Part shown: one piece after another, positions 10,705 through 21,530 of the stretch
How positions within the stretch are numbered: the first letter of the stretch is position 1
How the letters are laid out: each line of letters opens with the position of its first letter
Assembly (NCBI RefSeq): GCF_028640845.1
Contig: NC_080540.1
Coordinates: 93,136,061-93,200,060 of the forward strand
From: Ahaetulla prasina
Lineage: Eukaryota > Chordata > Lepidosauria > Squamata > Colubridae
Direction: 5' to 3'
Length of the DNA stretch: 64,000 bases
The notes under the pieces: generated by a model
Seen by the model: only the letters and a program-made list of their open reading frames with translations
Databases searched by the model: none
Told to the model about the DNA's origin: nothing
Program-made: the position numbers and the translations under genes

Positions 10705-12430
10705 AATATTCATTAGGGAGGGGCTCACAAAACTACCCCAGAAGAAATATCCAGAGGAATGTCCACCTGTTTGCAGCGATCTTGTTTCTTCTGTTGATTA
10801 AATTGAAGGTGGTTGTCTCAGAAAGATTGAAGGTATTGAAGATTGAAGAAAGATTGAAGATAAATGCCAAGACTACCACAGAGTTATGAATAAAATTCAC
10901 CATTTAAAACATTTTATTTTAAAATCATTTTAAAAGAATTTTACAAAATGATTGGTTAAAAATAAAGATCCTTTACCAGAGGTAATTTGAAAACCAAAGG
11001 GCTAAGAGAGATTTATGTCCCTTAGTATTTTTAAAAACACATCATAATATATTAATCCAGTGAAAAAGTGACGTGTGCAATAGAATATACCTCCCTCTTC
11101 TTATTGAAATTACAGTTATGTAATATGATTCCTTGGAAATAATGTCAAAGGATAATTCAGTACAGTTTTTCACACAGAAGGGTGGTGCAGGTTCAAGTCA
11201 AATTCTTTGCCATTCTGTGAATCCAGGTTTGTGTATCTAATTTTAGAATTCAGAAGTTGTGTACCTAAACCTAATTTTGACAAGAAGTAACAATTAGAAG
11301 TCAACTGGACAGACGATCAATCAATCAAAAAATGGATCAAAAATAGCCTTTCCAATAAAAATAACATTCACTTTCTAGCATGACAGCCAGGAGAAGATTG
11401 CAGTACTGTAGTTTTAAGGAGAAAGAATTTGCAACCAGACACTAGAGGTCGCTAGAGTCAAATAGAAAAATATGAAGCTCAGTGTTTGCTAACTGCTTTC
11501 TCAAAATACCTTGGAGTTGGAATATAAGGTATTTGCAGAAATGTGATGCTCTGTAATTATGGGTTATCATAATAGCCTTGGTGTGAACTAGAATTATCAT
11601 GTCCATGTTGGTTGCTGTGTCTGTTTTCTCCAGCTAGTTTAAATGCCAGCTAGTGAAAGTGTGAATTATGAAAGAAACGCTTGTTTGCATTCAGTTCTGT
11701 CTTCATTGCCAGTTTATAATTTTTCTAAAATTTCTGTCAGATCAATGGGTAGAAAACTTCTGTTTTCAATCATTTCACCTCTTTATTGGCAAATGAGTGA
11801 TTGAAAGCCAGGGGTGTTGTCTCTTTAAAAGTCTTCTTGTATGTAGGCATGTATTTCATGTCACAAAGGGAAGAAGTCCTTTTATAAAATGTGATGCATG
11901 TCTGTACATAACATGGCAACATGTGGAATTATGAAAGAAGAAAAGATGGATGCCGCCTCTGTAGCCATCTCTCTATTAATTCTGCAAAGTGTTACATTAT
12001 GCAACTAGGATGTCTTTGATTCTTTATGTGTAGTTTTCTCGTATTGAAATAGCACATAGCTTCCTGACCTATAAAAAAAGAAAAACACCAGCTAAATCAA
12101 TAATTGGAAAAGTTTCAGATCCATTCAAAACTTTCTGACTTATGGTATTTTTTTTTTCAGCCGGAATATAAAACTTGGATGGAGCCTAGCTTGCCTTTAA
12201 GAAGGGTAGTGTTATACTATATTGAAAATAATTTTTCCTTGATAAGAGAGGAGATACGAATCCTTCTTGGCTGGCCACAGTTATTGAATTTTTTTTTTAA
12301 CTGAATATTTTGCAATACTATGCCAGACTGAAATGACAGGCTTTTGGATTTCAATTACTGAATCCATACCCTGTTCCATCATGGGAAGTAACTTCATTGC
12401 TATCAATGCTAATGCTTGGACTTCTTTCTA
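10705..12430. other. Unique DNA, no feature
   Basis: No repeat recognised. Contains AT-rich stretches and short GATTGAAGA repeats near 10826-10860. Confidence 0.5.
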
Positions 12431-12436
12431 ATACAG

Positions 12437-12487
12437 GACAAAAAGCAGGAAAAGGGAGACAAACGAGCCAAGAAAGATAAATTATAA
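12437..12487 (+). other. Candidate lysine-rich terminal exon (weak)
   Basis: A 16-codon frame DKKQEKGDKRAKKDKL ends in TAA. It directly follows a fair 3' splice-site context: a branch-like GCTAAT, a pyrimidine-rich run and AATACAG at 12430-12436. There is no other support: no partner exon was found and no gene is recognised. An A-rich stretch of DNA could read lysine-rich by chance. Confidence 0.15.
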
Positions 12488-12862
12488 CCTAAAGGGGAAA
12501 AAAGCGGTAGGTTTTTTTGGACTTTCATACTCTGACATCTTGCACTTTTTCTCCCAAATGTAGAAGGAGGTTGGAACCAGTGGGCAGATTTGTTTTTTTA
12601 AAAAATACATCTAACTTCTTTCTTCCAAATTGGGACTAATGGACTGCTTACTCTGATAAATGGACTAAATACAGGAGCTTGAAACCATGACTGCATCAGG
12701 GTTGTTGCTTTTTTTAATACAGTGGTTGGGTTGCAAACAAAAGGAGGGAAGTTACTCAATGGATCAACTCATCTGTTGCCCCCTCTAGGTATTGAAAATT
12801 CTGTTCTCAGGAAATTGTTTAGACTGGAGTGTGGTTGTATTAGGATTTTGTAATATAAATTT
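12488..12862. other. Unique DNA, no feature
   Basis: Nothing recognised. The complement of the candidate exon's downstream region is equally featureless. Confidence 0.5.
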
Positions 12863-13066
12863 GAGAGCCAATTTGTGCAATGGTTAAGGCATCAGGTTAG
12901 GAACTGGGAGACTGAGTTCTAGTCTTCCTTAGGCACAAGGCCAGCTAGGTAACCTTGGGCCAGTCATTTTTCCTCAGTTCTCAAACCACTTTTGTAAGAA
13001 ACCTTGCCAAGAAAACTGCAAGGATTTGTTCCAAGAAGTTTCCAAGAATCAGACACAGTTGAATGG
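12863..13066 (+). mobile_element. Old tRNA-derived SINE with BovB-like tail
   Basis: The head GTGCAATGGTTAAGGCATCA looks like an A box. The core reads ACCTTGGGCCAGTCA and CTCAGTTCTC. The 3' part (CTTGCCAAGAAAACTGC, then AGAATCAGACACAGTTGAA) resembles the BovB 3' end. Diverged; boundaries approximate. Confidence 0.55.
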
Positions 13067-13080
13067 AAGGAAACTATAAC

Positions 13081-13180
13081 TCCTCCTTCCCTCTCTCTCT
13101 CTCTCTCTCCCCCTCCCTCCCTCCCTCTCTCTCTCCCCCTCTCCCTCCCTCCCTCCCTTCCTCTCTCCCTCTCTTCTATC
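13081..13180. repeat. CT / CCCT simple repeat
   Basis: About 100 bp of alternating (CT)n and (CCCT)n blocks. Open frames on both strands here encode only Ser/Pro/Leu or Arg/Glu/Gly runs and are artefacts. Confidence 0.95.
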
Positions 13181-14852
13181 TATTGCCAAGTTGGGCAAGA
13201 TCCATAGATGCTGCTTTGGCACATTCAGTTTCATGGCCCTCAGAAGTCAGCTTCTTAATTTGTTTCTGTCAGCTGGTGAAGGCTAGGTAGATGAATTTTC
13301 ATTTAAAAGCAAGTGTTTATATTTATTTGCAACATATTTATTTCAGAAGTCCTTTATATTTTGGCTTAGAAAAATCGATTATCTTTTAGTGCCATGTTAC
13401 TCTTATAAGGTAACTACAGTAAATAGGTAGGAAGGTAAATATATCTATTACTAATCATCATGTTTCCTTTTACTGCAATTCACTTAAAGGGTGAGAGAAA
13501 CTTCTCTCAGTCAGGAATATCTGCAGATTATTTCGGGGGTGGGGGGTGGGAGAAGAGACTCAAGGTAGCAGTCAGAAGGATACCATCAAAGCATCAGACC
13601 TCACGGGCTACCACCCTGCCTTTTTCTTTTTAACATGACAATATCTCTGGATTTCATGCATGGGTGAAGAAAAGAACTATTCTTTAAAAACAATAATGGA
13701 GGAACCTCTTAAAAAATGGAAAATGTGTCCGGTTGTCATGACTCAACCTTCACACAATTTTACCTGAGCATCTTTATGGAAATAACAGGGGAACTTATTT
13801 TGGGGAGCATAAGAAAAATCCCTAAACCTAAACCTACAAAGTTCCTTTGGCATCTGAAGACAACATGTACCATTTCAAGTGCAGCTTGAAGCAGCCTTCC
13901 AAGTAATTTTGGACTGTGCCTTCCTCCCTTTCTAAACATCGGTCACACTGACTAAGGCTCATGATCAGAATGTTTGTTCTCACTGAACAAAAGGAACATA
14001 AAGCTGCATTGCAGCAAATCTGCCCAGCAAGTAAAAGTATTTGGTGGCTCGTGTCATAAAGGATTTTATTCAAACATTTTGTCTGCCTCACCTTCTAGGG
14101 GGCTCCTATGTCTCCAACTGAGGGAACCTCAAATATTGTTTGGATCTATTAAATTTAATTGAAAAAGATGGTTTGAAATGATAGATGCTGTGTCCTAGAA
14201 ATGTCTGCAGTTCTTGCACTTGAAAGAACTAATGACCGAGAAGCCACCAAGAGTGGATCGTTGTATCCTTTTTTAAAAAAAATCTATGAGTCTAGGAAAC
14301 TCAGTATCTATCACCTTCTCAGGATACTTGTGACTGGGATAATTGAATATTGGTCCTGACCCTTTGCTTATCCATGGAGAACAACTTCAGAAATAATCTT
14401 ACATTTCAGTCTGGTGTGTGTGTGTTTTAATATTCCATCACCAGAAACAAGTTCATGCCTCTGCAGTGCTACTGACTATTTCTTGTACTTTATAATGCAG
14501 AATTATTAGCTTGCCAGACCCTGGAAGCTGAATATTGCAAGAAATATCTCAGCATGTAAAATGAGTTCTAAACTGGCCCTGCTTTGATAGGGCTTTTTAA
14601 AAATGGCTTGACTAATTCTGTGCAGCCATTTCTACAGAGCTTGGAACCCACAGTGGTGCTGAAGAAGCACGGTCCTGTAAACATGTAAGCTACTTCCTTC
14701 CCAAAGATAGTCATGCTACTGAGGCCTTTGCGTCTTCTGAAAATTAGACCATATTCAGGCCTAGAGTTCCACTGCTGTCATGCTGTCAGTGAAATAAATT
14801 TTAGCTGTAGGTTGGACAGCTTAAAAGAAAGGATTTATTGTCCCTTTTCGAA
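13181..14852. other. Unique DNA, no feature
   Basis: No gene or known repeat seen. A G-rich run GGGGGTGGGGGGTGGG lies near 13535-13550. Confidence 0.5.
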
Positions 14853-14990
14853 TACAGGTATTCTCAATTTATAACTGTTCATTTAGCAACCTTTCAAAGT
14901 TGAATGTCTATGGAAATACTCAGCCATCCAGGTCATGGTTGTCCCAAAGGTGCTTTTTCAAGAGGCAACTGGACTTTCTGTTTGTTTGTT

Positions 14991-15260
14991 TTTTTGTTTA
15001 CATTTATACCCCGCCCTTCTCCGAAGACTCAGGGCGGCTTACAATGTATAAGGCAGTAGTCTCATTCTATTTGTATATTTTTTTTACAAAGTCAACTTAT
15101 TGGTCCCCCAACAATCTGGGTCCTCATTTTACCTACCTTATAAAGGGTGGAAGGCTGAGTCAACCTTGGGCCGGGCTCGAACCTGCAGTAATTGCAGGCT
15201 CTGTGTTCTAATAACAGGCTTCTCTATAGCCTGAGCTATCCCTGAGCTATCCCGGCCTCT
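14991..15260 (-). mobile_element. tRNA-derived SINE with L2-type tail
   Basis: Minus-strand SINE. On its own strand the head reads GGATAGCTCAGGCTATAGAG (A box) and GGTTCGAGCCC (perfect B box, plus-strand 15173-15183). The body includes CTCAGCCTTCCACC and AATGAGGACCCAGATTG. The 3' end reads AAGCCGCCCTGAGTC, TTCGGAGAAGGGCGGGGTATAAA in pieces, which is the L2 tail motif. The GGGATAGCTCA segment at the head is duplicated in tandem. It lies inside the left arm of the Penelope-like element. Confidence 0.8.
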
Positions 15261-15329
15261 TTGAAGACGTTTTGCTTCTCATCCAACAAGATTCTTCATA
15301 GGAGAACAAACCCATCAGGACTAGATTCA

Positions 15330-15508
15330 GGAGTCCATCTGCATTTAAAAGACAAAGGCCATTCTGTCGAACACAGCAAAGTCCACATTTTGGGCAGAGA
15401 GGACTGCTAGTTTGAAAGAGCGATTAAAAGGGGCCATCTATGTCAAAATTGAACAACCCTCTCTCAACAGAGGGGGAGGGATATGACATCATCTATCTCC
15501 AATCTACA
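15330..15508 (+). pseudogene. Decayed Penelope-like ORF, C-terminal part
   Basis: Conceptual translation in shifting frames gives LKDKGHS, then VHILGRED, then a FER-type segment, IYVK and PSLNRGGG, then HHLSP. This order matches the C-terminal GIY-YIG-side region of vertebrate Penelope-like proteins. At least one in-frame stop and two frameshifts break it. The reverse transcriptase part is absent here; a fragment of one lies at 26.7 kb. Confidence 0.62.
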
Positions 15509-15902
15509 GCACAGTCCTTTCAACAGTTCCAGGAAGGCTCCACACCCATTTGCACCACTCAGGTGACCTCAATGACTCACTAAAAGAATGCAAATGACCA
15601 GTTGTCTGGAAGGAGTATATAAATCCTTCCATTGCCCACCATTCAGTCAAAGCTGAAGAAACTTCTTGATTGAGAAGCAAAGTATCTTCCAAGAAAGAGA
15701 AAAAAAATCCCAGAAAATCCAGTTGACTCTTAAAAAAGCACCTTTTGGGACTGAAAAAATTGATTTACAATCAGCCTTTGCACATACAAGTGATTGGTTG
15801 CTTGATCAGATGATCAAAATTTGGGTGTTTGGCAACCAGCCTGTATTTAGTGATGGTTGCGGTGACCCAGGGTAACTTGATCACTGTTTGCAACCAGTAC
15901 CA

Positions 15903-16012
15903 CTAACAGAGTTGGAAGGGACCTTGGAGGTCATCTAGTCCAACCCCTTGCTCATGCAGGAGACCTGTACTAGGGATTCGAACATGTGAACTGCCAACCT
16001 TTCTGATCCTTC
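15903..16012 (-). mobile_element. CR1-type 3' tail joined to a tRNA-like head
   Basis: Plus strand 15908-15970 (AACAGAGTTGGAAGGGACCT, then AGGTCATCTAGTCCAACCCC) is the complement of a CR1 3' end. It runs on into GGGATTCGAACATGTGAACT and CCAACCTTTCTGAT, the complement of a polymerase III B-box region. Either a CR1-mobilised SINE or two abutting fragments. It interrupts family D. Confidence 0.5.
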
Positions 16013-16128
16013 CCAGCTGGTCAACCATGGCAAAAACAGTCATAAAATTGTGTCCAACTTATTTAACAACTGCCTTGCTTAGCAATAAAAATTCTGGTCC
16101 CAATTGTCATAAGTCAAGGACTACCAGT

Positions 16129-16378
16129 TTTTAGACATATTAAAAGCCTTGCACTTCATAGTTTTGCTTCCTGTTTCTGATAAAAGCTTTTATATTTTTG
16201 ATAGTTGCATGATACATAGAGATTCAGTAGGTGAGGCCTCATACATTTAATTTATTCAGTTTGCTTTTCCTCAGGCCCAAAATTCCGTCACAAGCTTCTC
16301 AGCAGGCAGAGCAGCATAAAAAAAGTGAAGAAGGCAGCTGCGCTTGTGCAGTTAAAGCTCCACCCCTTTTTACACATG
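16129..16378. other. Unique DNA, no feature
   Basis: Short unique spacer between family D copies. Confidence 0.45.
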
Positions 16379-16741
16379 CAGGTAGTCCTCAACTTACAAT
16401 AGTTCATTTAGTGACTGTTCAAAGTTACAACGGTATTGAAAAAAGCGACATGACTATTTTTCATACTTCCAACCATTGCAGCATCTCCACGACTACATGA
16501 ACAAAATCCAGATGTTTGGCAACTGACTCATATTTATGATGGTTGCAGTGTCCTGGGGTCATATGATCATCTTTTGCGAACTTCTGACAAGCAAACTCAA
16601 TGGGGAAACCAGCTTCACTTAACAATCATTAACTTAACAGCTGCAGTGATTCACTTAACTGTGGCAAGAGAGGTTGTAAAACGTGGCAACGTTCACTTAA
16701 CAAATGTCTCGTTTAGCAACAGACATTTTGGGTTCAATTGT
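16379..16741 (+). mobile_element. Family D element, best internal copy
   Basis: 363 bp starting CAGGTAGTCCTCAACTTACA. It contains the ordered family words TTCATTTAGTGACTGTTCAA, GATGTTTGGCAACTGACTCA, GTGTCCTGGGGTCATATGAT and TTCACTTAACAAATGTCTCG, and stops at GGTTCAATTG, short of the 3' terminal repeat. No transposase frame. Long open frames over it are shadows. Confidence 0.78.
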
Positions 16742-17379
16742 TTTACATGTAAAATGTAGATGGAATTTCAGTTGTGTTGCTATAGCCCCATGCTTGGTTT
16801 GACTTTCCATGGATATCCTTGCTCTCCCCTCTTAGAAACCATCTAAGATTACATTTTATTCTCTAGCTTTAACATCAAAATTGAACAAGAATGTTGAACA
16901 ACTGGTAGATTTGACACACTTTTTAATAACAATCCCAAATTCAGAAAGAGCTAAAATAATTATCCTTTCCGCTTCTAGTACCACTGCATCATTACCACGT
17001 GCCCTGTAGCCTTTCAGAACAACACATATGAATACAAACTGCATTCACCATACTAGTAAATTGTGGTTGTAGGTCACAAAAGGTTGACTTAATCTTCTTG
17101 TAAAAGGCTGTAAGAACGATTTCTGTTCTTTGGATGCAATACAAATGGGTTGGCCAAAGTAATCTGTATAGAGAGGGTGCTCAATCTTCACCAAACAAAA
17201 GAAAACAAAAGAAATGTGTCTCCATAAGATGCCCTTGTCTTTAAAAGCTAACATTACAGGGGAGATTTTATTGTGATGTCATAATGACCCAGAGTTGATC
17301 TCTGCTCCTCTTGCCTTTAAAGACACAATTCTATAAAATAACCAATCTGATTAAAATACATAATTGGCTTGATAGCATA
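16742..17379. other. Unique DNA, no feature
   Basis: Nothing recognised. Confidence 0.5.
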
Positions 17380-17476
17380 TAGAATAGAATAGAATAGAAT
17401 TTATTGGCTAAGTGTGATTGGACACACAAGGAATTTGTCTTGGTGCATATGCTCTCAGTGTACATAAATATAAACA
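17380..17476 (-). mobile_element. Rex-type LINE 3' end, short copy
   Basis: Minus-strand 3' end. A short (AGAAT)n run is followed by TTATTGGCTAAGTGTGATTG, GACACACAAGGAATTTGTCT and TGCTCTCAGTGTACATAAA. It matches the 3' UTR of the LINEs at 27.2 and 57.6 kb. 5'-truncated to about 75 bp plus tail. Confidence 0.85.
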
Positions 17477-18681
17477 TAAGAAAGGCTATTAAACAGGAAA
17501 GAGTTTTATGATGAGCAGGAAATTAGCTTAATGCTCACCATTTACATGAAGTTGTGATTACCAGACTGCTGGGAGAAAGTGTATGGCTGCAAGGTAAGAC
17601 CTAACAGCTGAGGAATGGAGAATTACTCTGGGGCATACAGCCTAGATGCCACAGGCAAGGAACCTTTGTGATAATGACAACTTCATCATCTGCAGATGTG
17701 ACCGTTAATCTTTTAAGTAAATAACTATCCTACTACTCGAACAGCTTTGGTGGAAAAATGATTTGCCCTTCCGGTGACTCTTTCTATATTATCTCAATTT
17801 AGATTTCTAGATGGACTTCTTCCCATCTTCATATTTGGCAGAGGAAGCTAGTGCCATGACATCCAAGAATCTGGTAATGGTTAACGGTCCAAATGCAGAT
17901 GACACATGTGGAAGCGAAGGGCAGTGAAGAAGGCAATCTGTTCAGGATATGGAAATTGGCAGGATAGAGTTGAAATTTTGCAAGCCTCATGGTCTGTAAA
18001 TACCATTAAATATGTTTGGAGCAAGATGGCTGAATTTTAATACAGGAAAAGTAGTTTTGAATCTGGAAGTTAACCGCAGTGGGAATCAAATAATACTTTT
18101 GCTAGGAGACATTATTGATTCATTGTGATAAATCACAAGAGACATGAGCAGAATGCCTTTACCAGGGTTGAAATTTTACAAAGCATCAGGTATAGTAGGT
18201 ATCTTTCTGGTTTTTGTTTTGTTTGAAATGAATATAATCATGGCCACAGGGTGGCTGCTATCTTATTTAAGCTTTGGTTGACAATTATAGACAAGCCTAA
18301 GAAAAACAACAACAAAATATTGACAGCTGGTATTATTGACATCATATCCCACCTTCAGCTACAATTACACATAATGCAGTTTGTTTCGTAAAAGGATCAC
18401 AGAAGTCACAGATAATAACTTTACAGAGAGATCTCAGCAACCTTATTTGAAAGAAGCTTTCCTATTTATTAATGCAAATGTTCAGCCAAATGCTTTTATA
18501 CCTCTATATTTTGCTGCATACATGTTAAATCCTTTGCAGCAGCTGATAAAGTGAGATTCTCGCAGATTCAGAGGAGACGGGATTATTGCAAAGCAAAACG
18601 AGTTCAGTTATAGAAACTTGGAAATTGGCTAAGTGTATTTTGGTCTATGTTACCAGTGAGTATGATAGAGTGGGGATTGTG
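17477..18681. other. Unique DNA, no feature
   Basis: About 1.2 kb without a recognisable repeat or gene. Confidence 0.5.
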
Positions 18682-18977
18682 TACAGATGGTTGTTGACTT
18701 ACAATTAATCATTTAGTTCGACATTCCAGTGGCATTGAAAAAAATAACTTATGACCAGTCTTCCCATGATTCTCACAGCATCTCCGGGGACAAGCAAAGT
18801 CAATGGTGGAACTGGATTTGCTTAATGATTGTTTGATTCAATTAACAACTGCAGAGATTTGTTTAACAGCTGTGGCATAAAAGGTCCTAAAATTGGATAC
18901 AACTCACTTAGCAACCACCTTGCTTAGCAGTGGAAACTCGGGTCCCAATTGTGGTTATAAGCTGAGGACTATCTGTA
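18682..18977 (+). mobile_element. Family D element with both ends
   Basis: 296 bp, internally deleted, with both termini: TACAGATGGTTGTTGACTTA and the complement-facing GCTGAGGACTATCTGTA. Internal TTAACAACTGCAGAGATT and CACTTAGCAACC link it to the other copies. Ends in TA, consistent with a Tc1/mariner TA target. Confidence 0.75.
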
Positions 18978-19606
18978 CTGTCTTCTTTCCCCCCCACAGG
19001 CAGTCTTGATTTAACGAAGAAAATGCCAACTGCTGATTTCATGCTACAGAATATCCATCTGTCCCTGTTCTGCAATACTTTAAAACCGTCCATTCTTGTT
19101 CCACAGAAGCTGGTGTGGTTGGGGCTTTGATTATATTTTTCCTTTTAGAGAACATACTTTTTCCTTTTATCTTCATATAATAGCAATATTTCAGAACTTA
19201 TTTTCTCACATACACACTAAGCTTTTAAATAGTGTTTGTTTCAGTTGACACTGTTGTTAGGATCTGTGTAAAAAATGCCTTGTTCTAAACCATTTTAAAC
19301 CAGCAGATATTTGAAATTTTAAAACAAGATTCAGAAGCATAAGAAAGTTGAAATGAGAAGAACTTAAGATGCTGACAGGAATAAGATGTCCTTCACAGAA
19401 CAAAATAAAAGATATCTTTAGGGTGAAAAACAAATTTAGATTATGAGTGTTGTTTTTTTCCTGGGCTGCACCACAGCATAATAGCTATGCATACAATGCT
19501 TTATTGTGGGTCACACTAACCAAAAACAGGCCCATTAATTCCATTCTTCTAGACTTTGCAAGTTGATGTTGCCTTGTAAATATAACTAATATATTTACAT
19601 GGCAAT
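18978..19606. other. Unique DNA, no feature
   Basis: Nothing recognised. Confidence 0.5.
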
Positions 19607-19831
19607 TAATCAAGGAGAGAAGCAACCTAGAACAAAGAAGAAATTTCCTAACAGTGAGAACAATTAACCAGTGGAACGGCTTGCCTTCAGATGTTGTGGG
19701 TGCTCCATCATTGGAGGCTTTTAAAAAGAGATTGGACTGTCACTTATCTGGAATGGTATGGGGTTTTCTGCTTGAGCCAGGGGTTAGACTAGAAGACCTC
19801 CAAGGTCCCTTCCAACTCTGTTATTCTGTTA
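19607..19831 (+). mobile_element. CR1 LINE 3' end
   Basis: Encodes the end of CR1 ORF2 in one frame (RSNLEQRRNFLTVRTINQWN in spirit, then GLPSDVV, APSLEAFKKRLD). The UTR follows: GACTAGAAGACCTCCAAGGT, CCCTTCCAACTCTGTTATTC. Heavily 5'-truncated, as usual for CR1. The ORF2 end is intact for about 60 codons but has no function alone. Confidence 0.88.
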
Positions 19832-20559
19832 ATACTCAGTCTCAATCTAAAGTGACATAAAACATTTGCCTCCCTCCAAAAGGTCCTGCATTTGTTTACA
19901 TGAGGTACTGTCTCATTGTGGTTGGTCCTTTTCTGGTTGTTGCCAAGTTCCAGCTAAAGTCCTGAGCTTTGCTCTTAAGTGTGGTTGCTTTTGAACACTC
20001 CATCTTAACCTCCTAAGCCAAGCTCCAGGCAGGAATCCCACCCGGATTTAGATCTTACTGTAGCTTGTAGTTCTGGCAGTTGACTGATAGCTCTCTTGCC
20101 TGCGTGTAATAATTGTCAATCTCCAAAGTCACTTCTTGCTTCCCTATTTATTTGCTGTTTTCTTATATTATTTTCTTCTACACAACTTTACATGCACTGT
20201 CTTAGCGCTTGTTTTTATAACTCAGTAAGGTGAGGCTGCTTCTGGATGTCTGCACCTTCCTGAAAACATCAGGGTGTGGCTGAATTAGCCAGGCAGCTGG
20301 AATGATGGCAGGGATGTTTGTGAGTAGACTATGAGTAAGTGAATGAATGAGCCCATCTCTCAAATTTCTGGGTTGCAAATTTTTACAGCTCTTTTGGAAA
20401 AAAACACACCCCATGAGTTATGCTAAGTCTTGGGGCAGTGGGGGTGAGCAGCATCTCTGCCTGTCTGCCCTTGTTTTTTCCAAACACAGATAGCAATCCC
20501 AGCTTCACTTCCTCACAGAAACATACACAACATACACCATATAGCTCAGAAGCAGTACA
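19832..20559. other. Unique DNA, no feature
   Basis: No repeat or gene recognised. Confidence 0.45.
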
Positions 20560-20945
20560 TTGGAGAAGACCCTGTATGTGGCCATTGGCAACAATCTGCA
20601 CATGAATTGTCAGAGGGAGATTGCTGCTAGAAAGGGTAATATAATTCCTGGTTGCATCAGAAGAAGCATTATATCAAAGGTGTATGAAGTCCTTGTGGTT
20701 TTTTTTTACTCTGCACCCCCTGAGACTGCAGTGTTATATACAAATATAGGCACCACATTTCCAGAAGAATATTGACAAGTTCAGAACGAAGCAGCAAAGA
20801 TGATGCAGGGACTTGAAGATGTGCATGCCTTCTGAAGACAGTTGAAAAGAACTGGGAATATTCAGTCTGGAGAAAAGAAGACCGTGGGGAGATATCAGTT
20901 TTCAGGTACATAACCAAGAGCCACATGGAAGATATGTGAAAAATA
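20560..20945 (+). mobile_element. Older CR1-like ORF2 fragment
   Basis: Degenerate translation keeps PGCIRRSIISKVYEVLVVFF, then NEAAKMMQGLEDV and SGEKKTVG. This parallels the thumb/C-terminal part of CR1 ORF2 seen at 46.9-47.1 kb (GCINRGI, VLVPLYNALV). More diverged than the 3' end that follows it at 20947. Confidence 0.55.
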
Positions 20946-20946
20946 A

Positions 20947-21270
20947 GTGAGAACAGTTAACCAGTGGAACAGCTTGCCTTCAGAAGTTGTGGGTGCTCCA
21001 TCATTGGAGGCTTTAAAGAAGAGACTGGACAGCCACTTGTCTGGAATCATATAAAGTCTCCTGCTTGAGCAGAGAGTAGACTAGAACAGGGCTCTCCAAC
21101 CTTGGCAACTTTAAGCCTGGAGGACTTCAACTCCCAGAATACCCCAGCCAGCAAAGCTCTGGGAGTTTCTCATTCTGGGAGTTGAAGTCCACCAGGCTTA
21201 AAGTTGTCAAGGTTGGCGACCCCTGGACTAGAAGACTTCCAAGGTCCCTTCCAACTCTGTTATTCTGTTA
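20947..21270 (+). mobile_element. CR1 3' end, split by a family B MITE
   Basis: 20947-21086 holds the ORF2 end (NQWNSLPSEVVGAPSLEA) and the start of the UTR. After the MITE, 21226-21270 continues GACTTCCAAGGTCCCTTCCA to TTATTCTGTTA. It follows an older CR1-like fragment, so two CR1 generations may abut here. Confidence 0.85.
21087..21225. mobile_element. Family B fold-back MITE, copy 3
   Basis: 139 bp, ends CAGGGCTCTCCAACCTTGGC and GTCAAGGTTGGCGACCCCTG. A perfect 8-bp target duplication GACTAGAA (21079-21086, 21226-21233) lies within the CR1 UTR, so the insertion postdates that CR1. Confidence 0.92.
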
Positions 21271-21384
21271 TAGTCATTGTCACAAACAAAAGAACAATAA
21301 TGAGTGCAAATTGCAGCTACTTAAATTTGTATTTAAATATAAAGAACAACTGCTGGTAATATCTCCACCCCCCCTCTCCTTAAA

Positions 21385-21530
21385 CAGTCTGCTCACAAAA
21401 GCTGTGGATTCTCCATTTCTGGAGCTTTTAAAGAAGAGGCTAGCCAGCCGCCTCTACAAGGACGATTTAATTGCTTTTTCTGCACATTTTGGAGAGTTGG
21501 ACTAGATGATCCTTTTGCTCATCTCTTCTG
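21385..21530 (+). mobile_element. Ancient CR1-type 3' end
   Basis: Encodes LLTKAVDSPFLELLKKRLAS followed by a UTR with GTTGGACTAGATGATCCTTT and CATCTCTTCTGTGATGCTG. Same layout as the other CR1 ends but from a different, older subfamily. Confidence 0.65.

Larger units (their letters stand above)
14907..15750 (+). mobile_element. Penelope-like element remnant with inverted terminal repeats
   Basis: The left arm (14942-14980, TCCCAAAGGTGCTTTTTCA onward, continuing at 15262-15298) is the reverse complement, with mismatches, of the right arm at 15654-15750, which ends AAAGCACCTTTTGGGA. The middle keeps coding traces. Inverted terminal copies (pLTR-type ends) fit Penelope-like retroelements. A TATA-like GTATATAAATCC lies at about 15615. 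No intact ORF. Confidence 0.62.
14853..16128 (+). mobile_element. Family D element split by later insertions
   Basis: The left piece 14853-14906 starts TACAGGTATTCTC. The sequence resumes after 15750 (GATGATCAAAATTTGG, TTTGGCAACC, GATGGTTGCGGTGACCC) and ends with AAGTCAAGGACTACCAGT at 16128. The gap is filled by a Penelope-like element that itself carries a SINE. A second insertion lies at 15903-16012. This fixes the order: D is oldest. Confidence 0.65.

Noticed and set aside
12150..12230. Second exon-like site after a T-run and CAG at about 12163
   Set aside because: A good pyrimidine tract, but the following frame shows no protein-like sense and no donor site pairs with it convincingly.
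13004..13290. Ser/Pro/Leu-rich and Arg/Glu/Gly-rich frames on both strands
   Set aside because: Translation of the CT/CCCT simple repeat.
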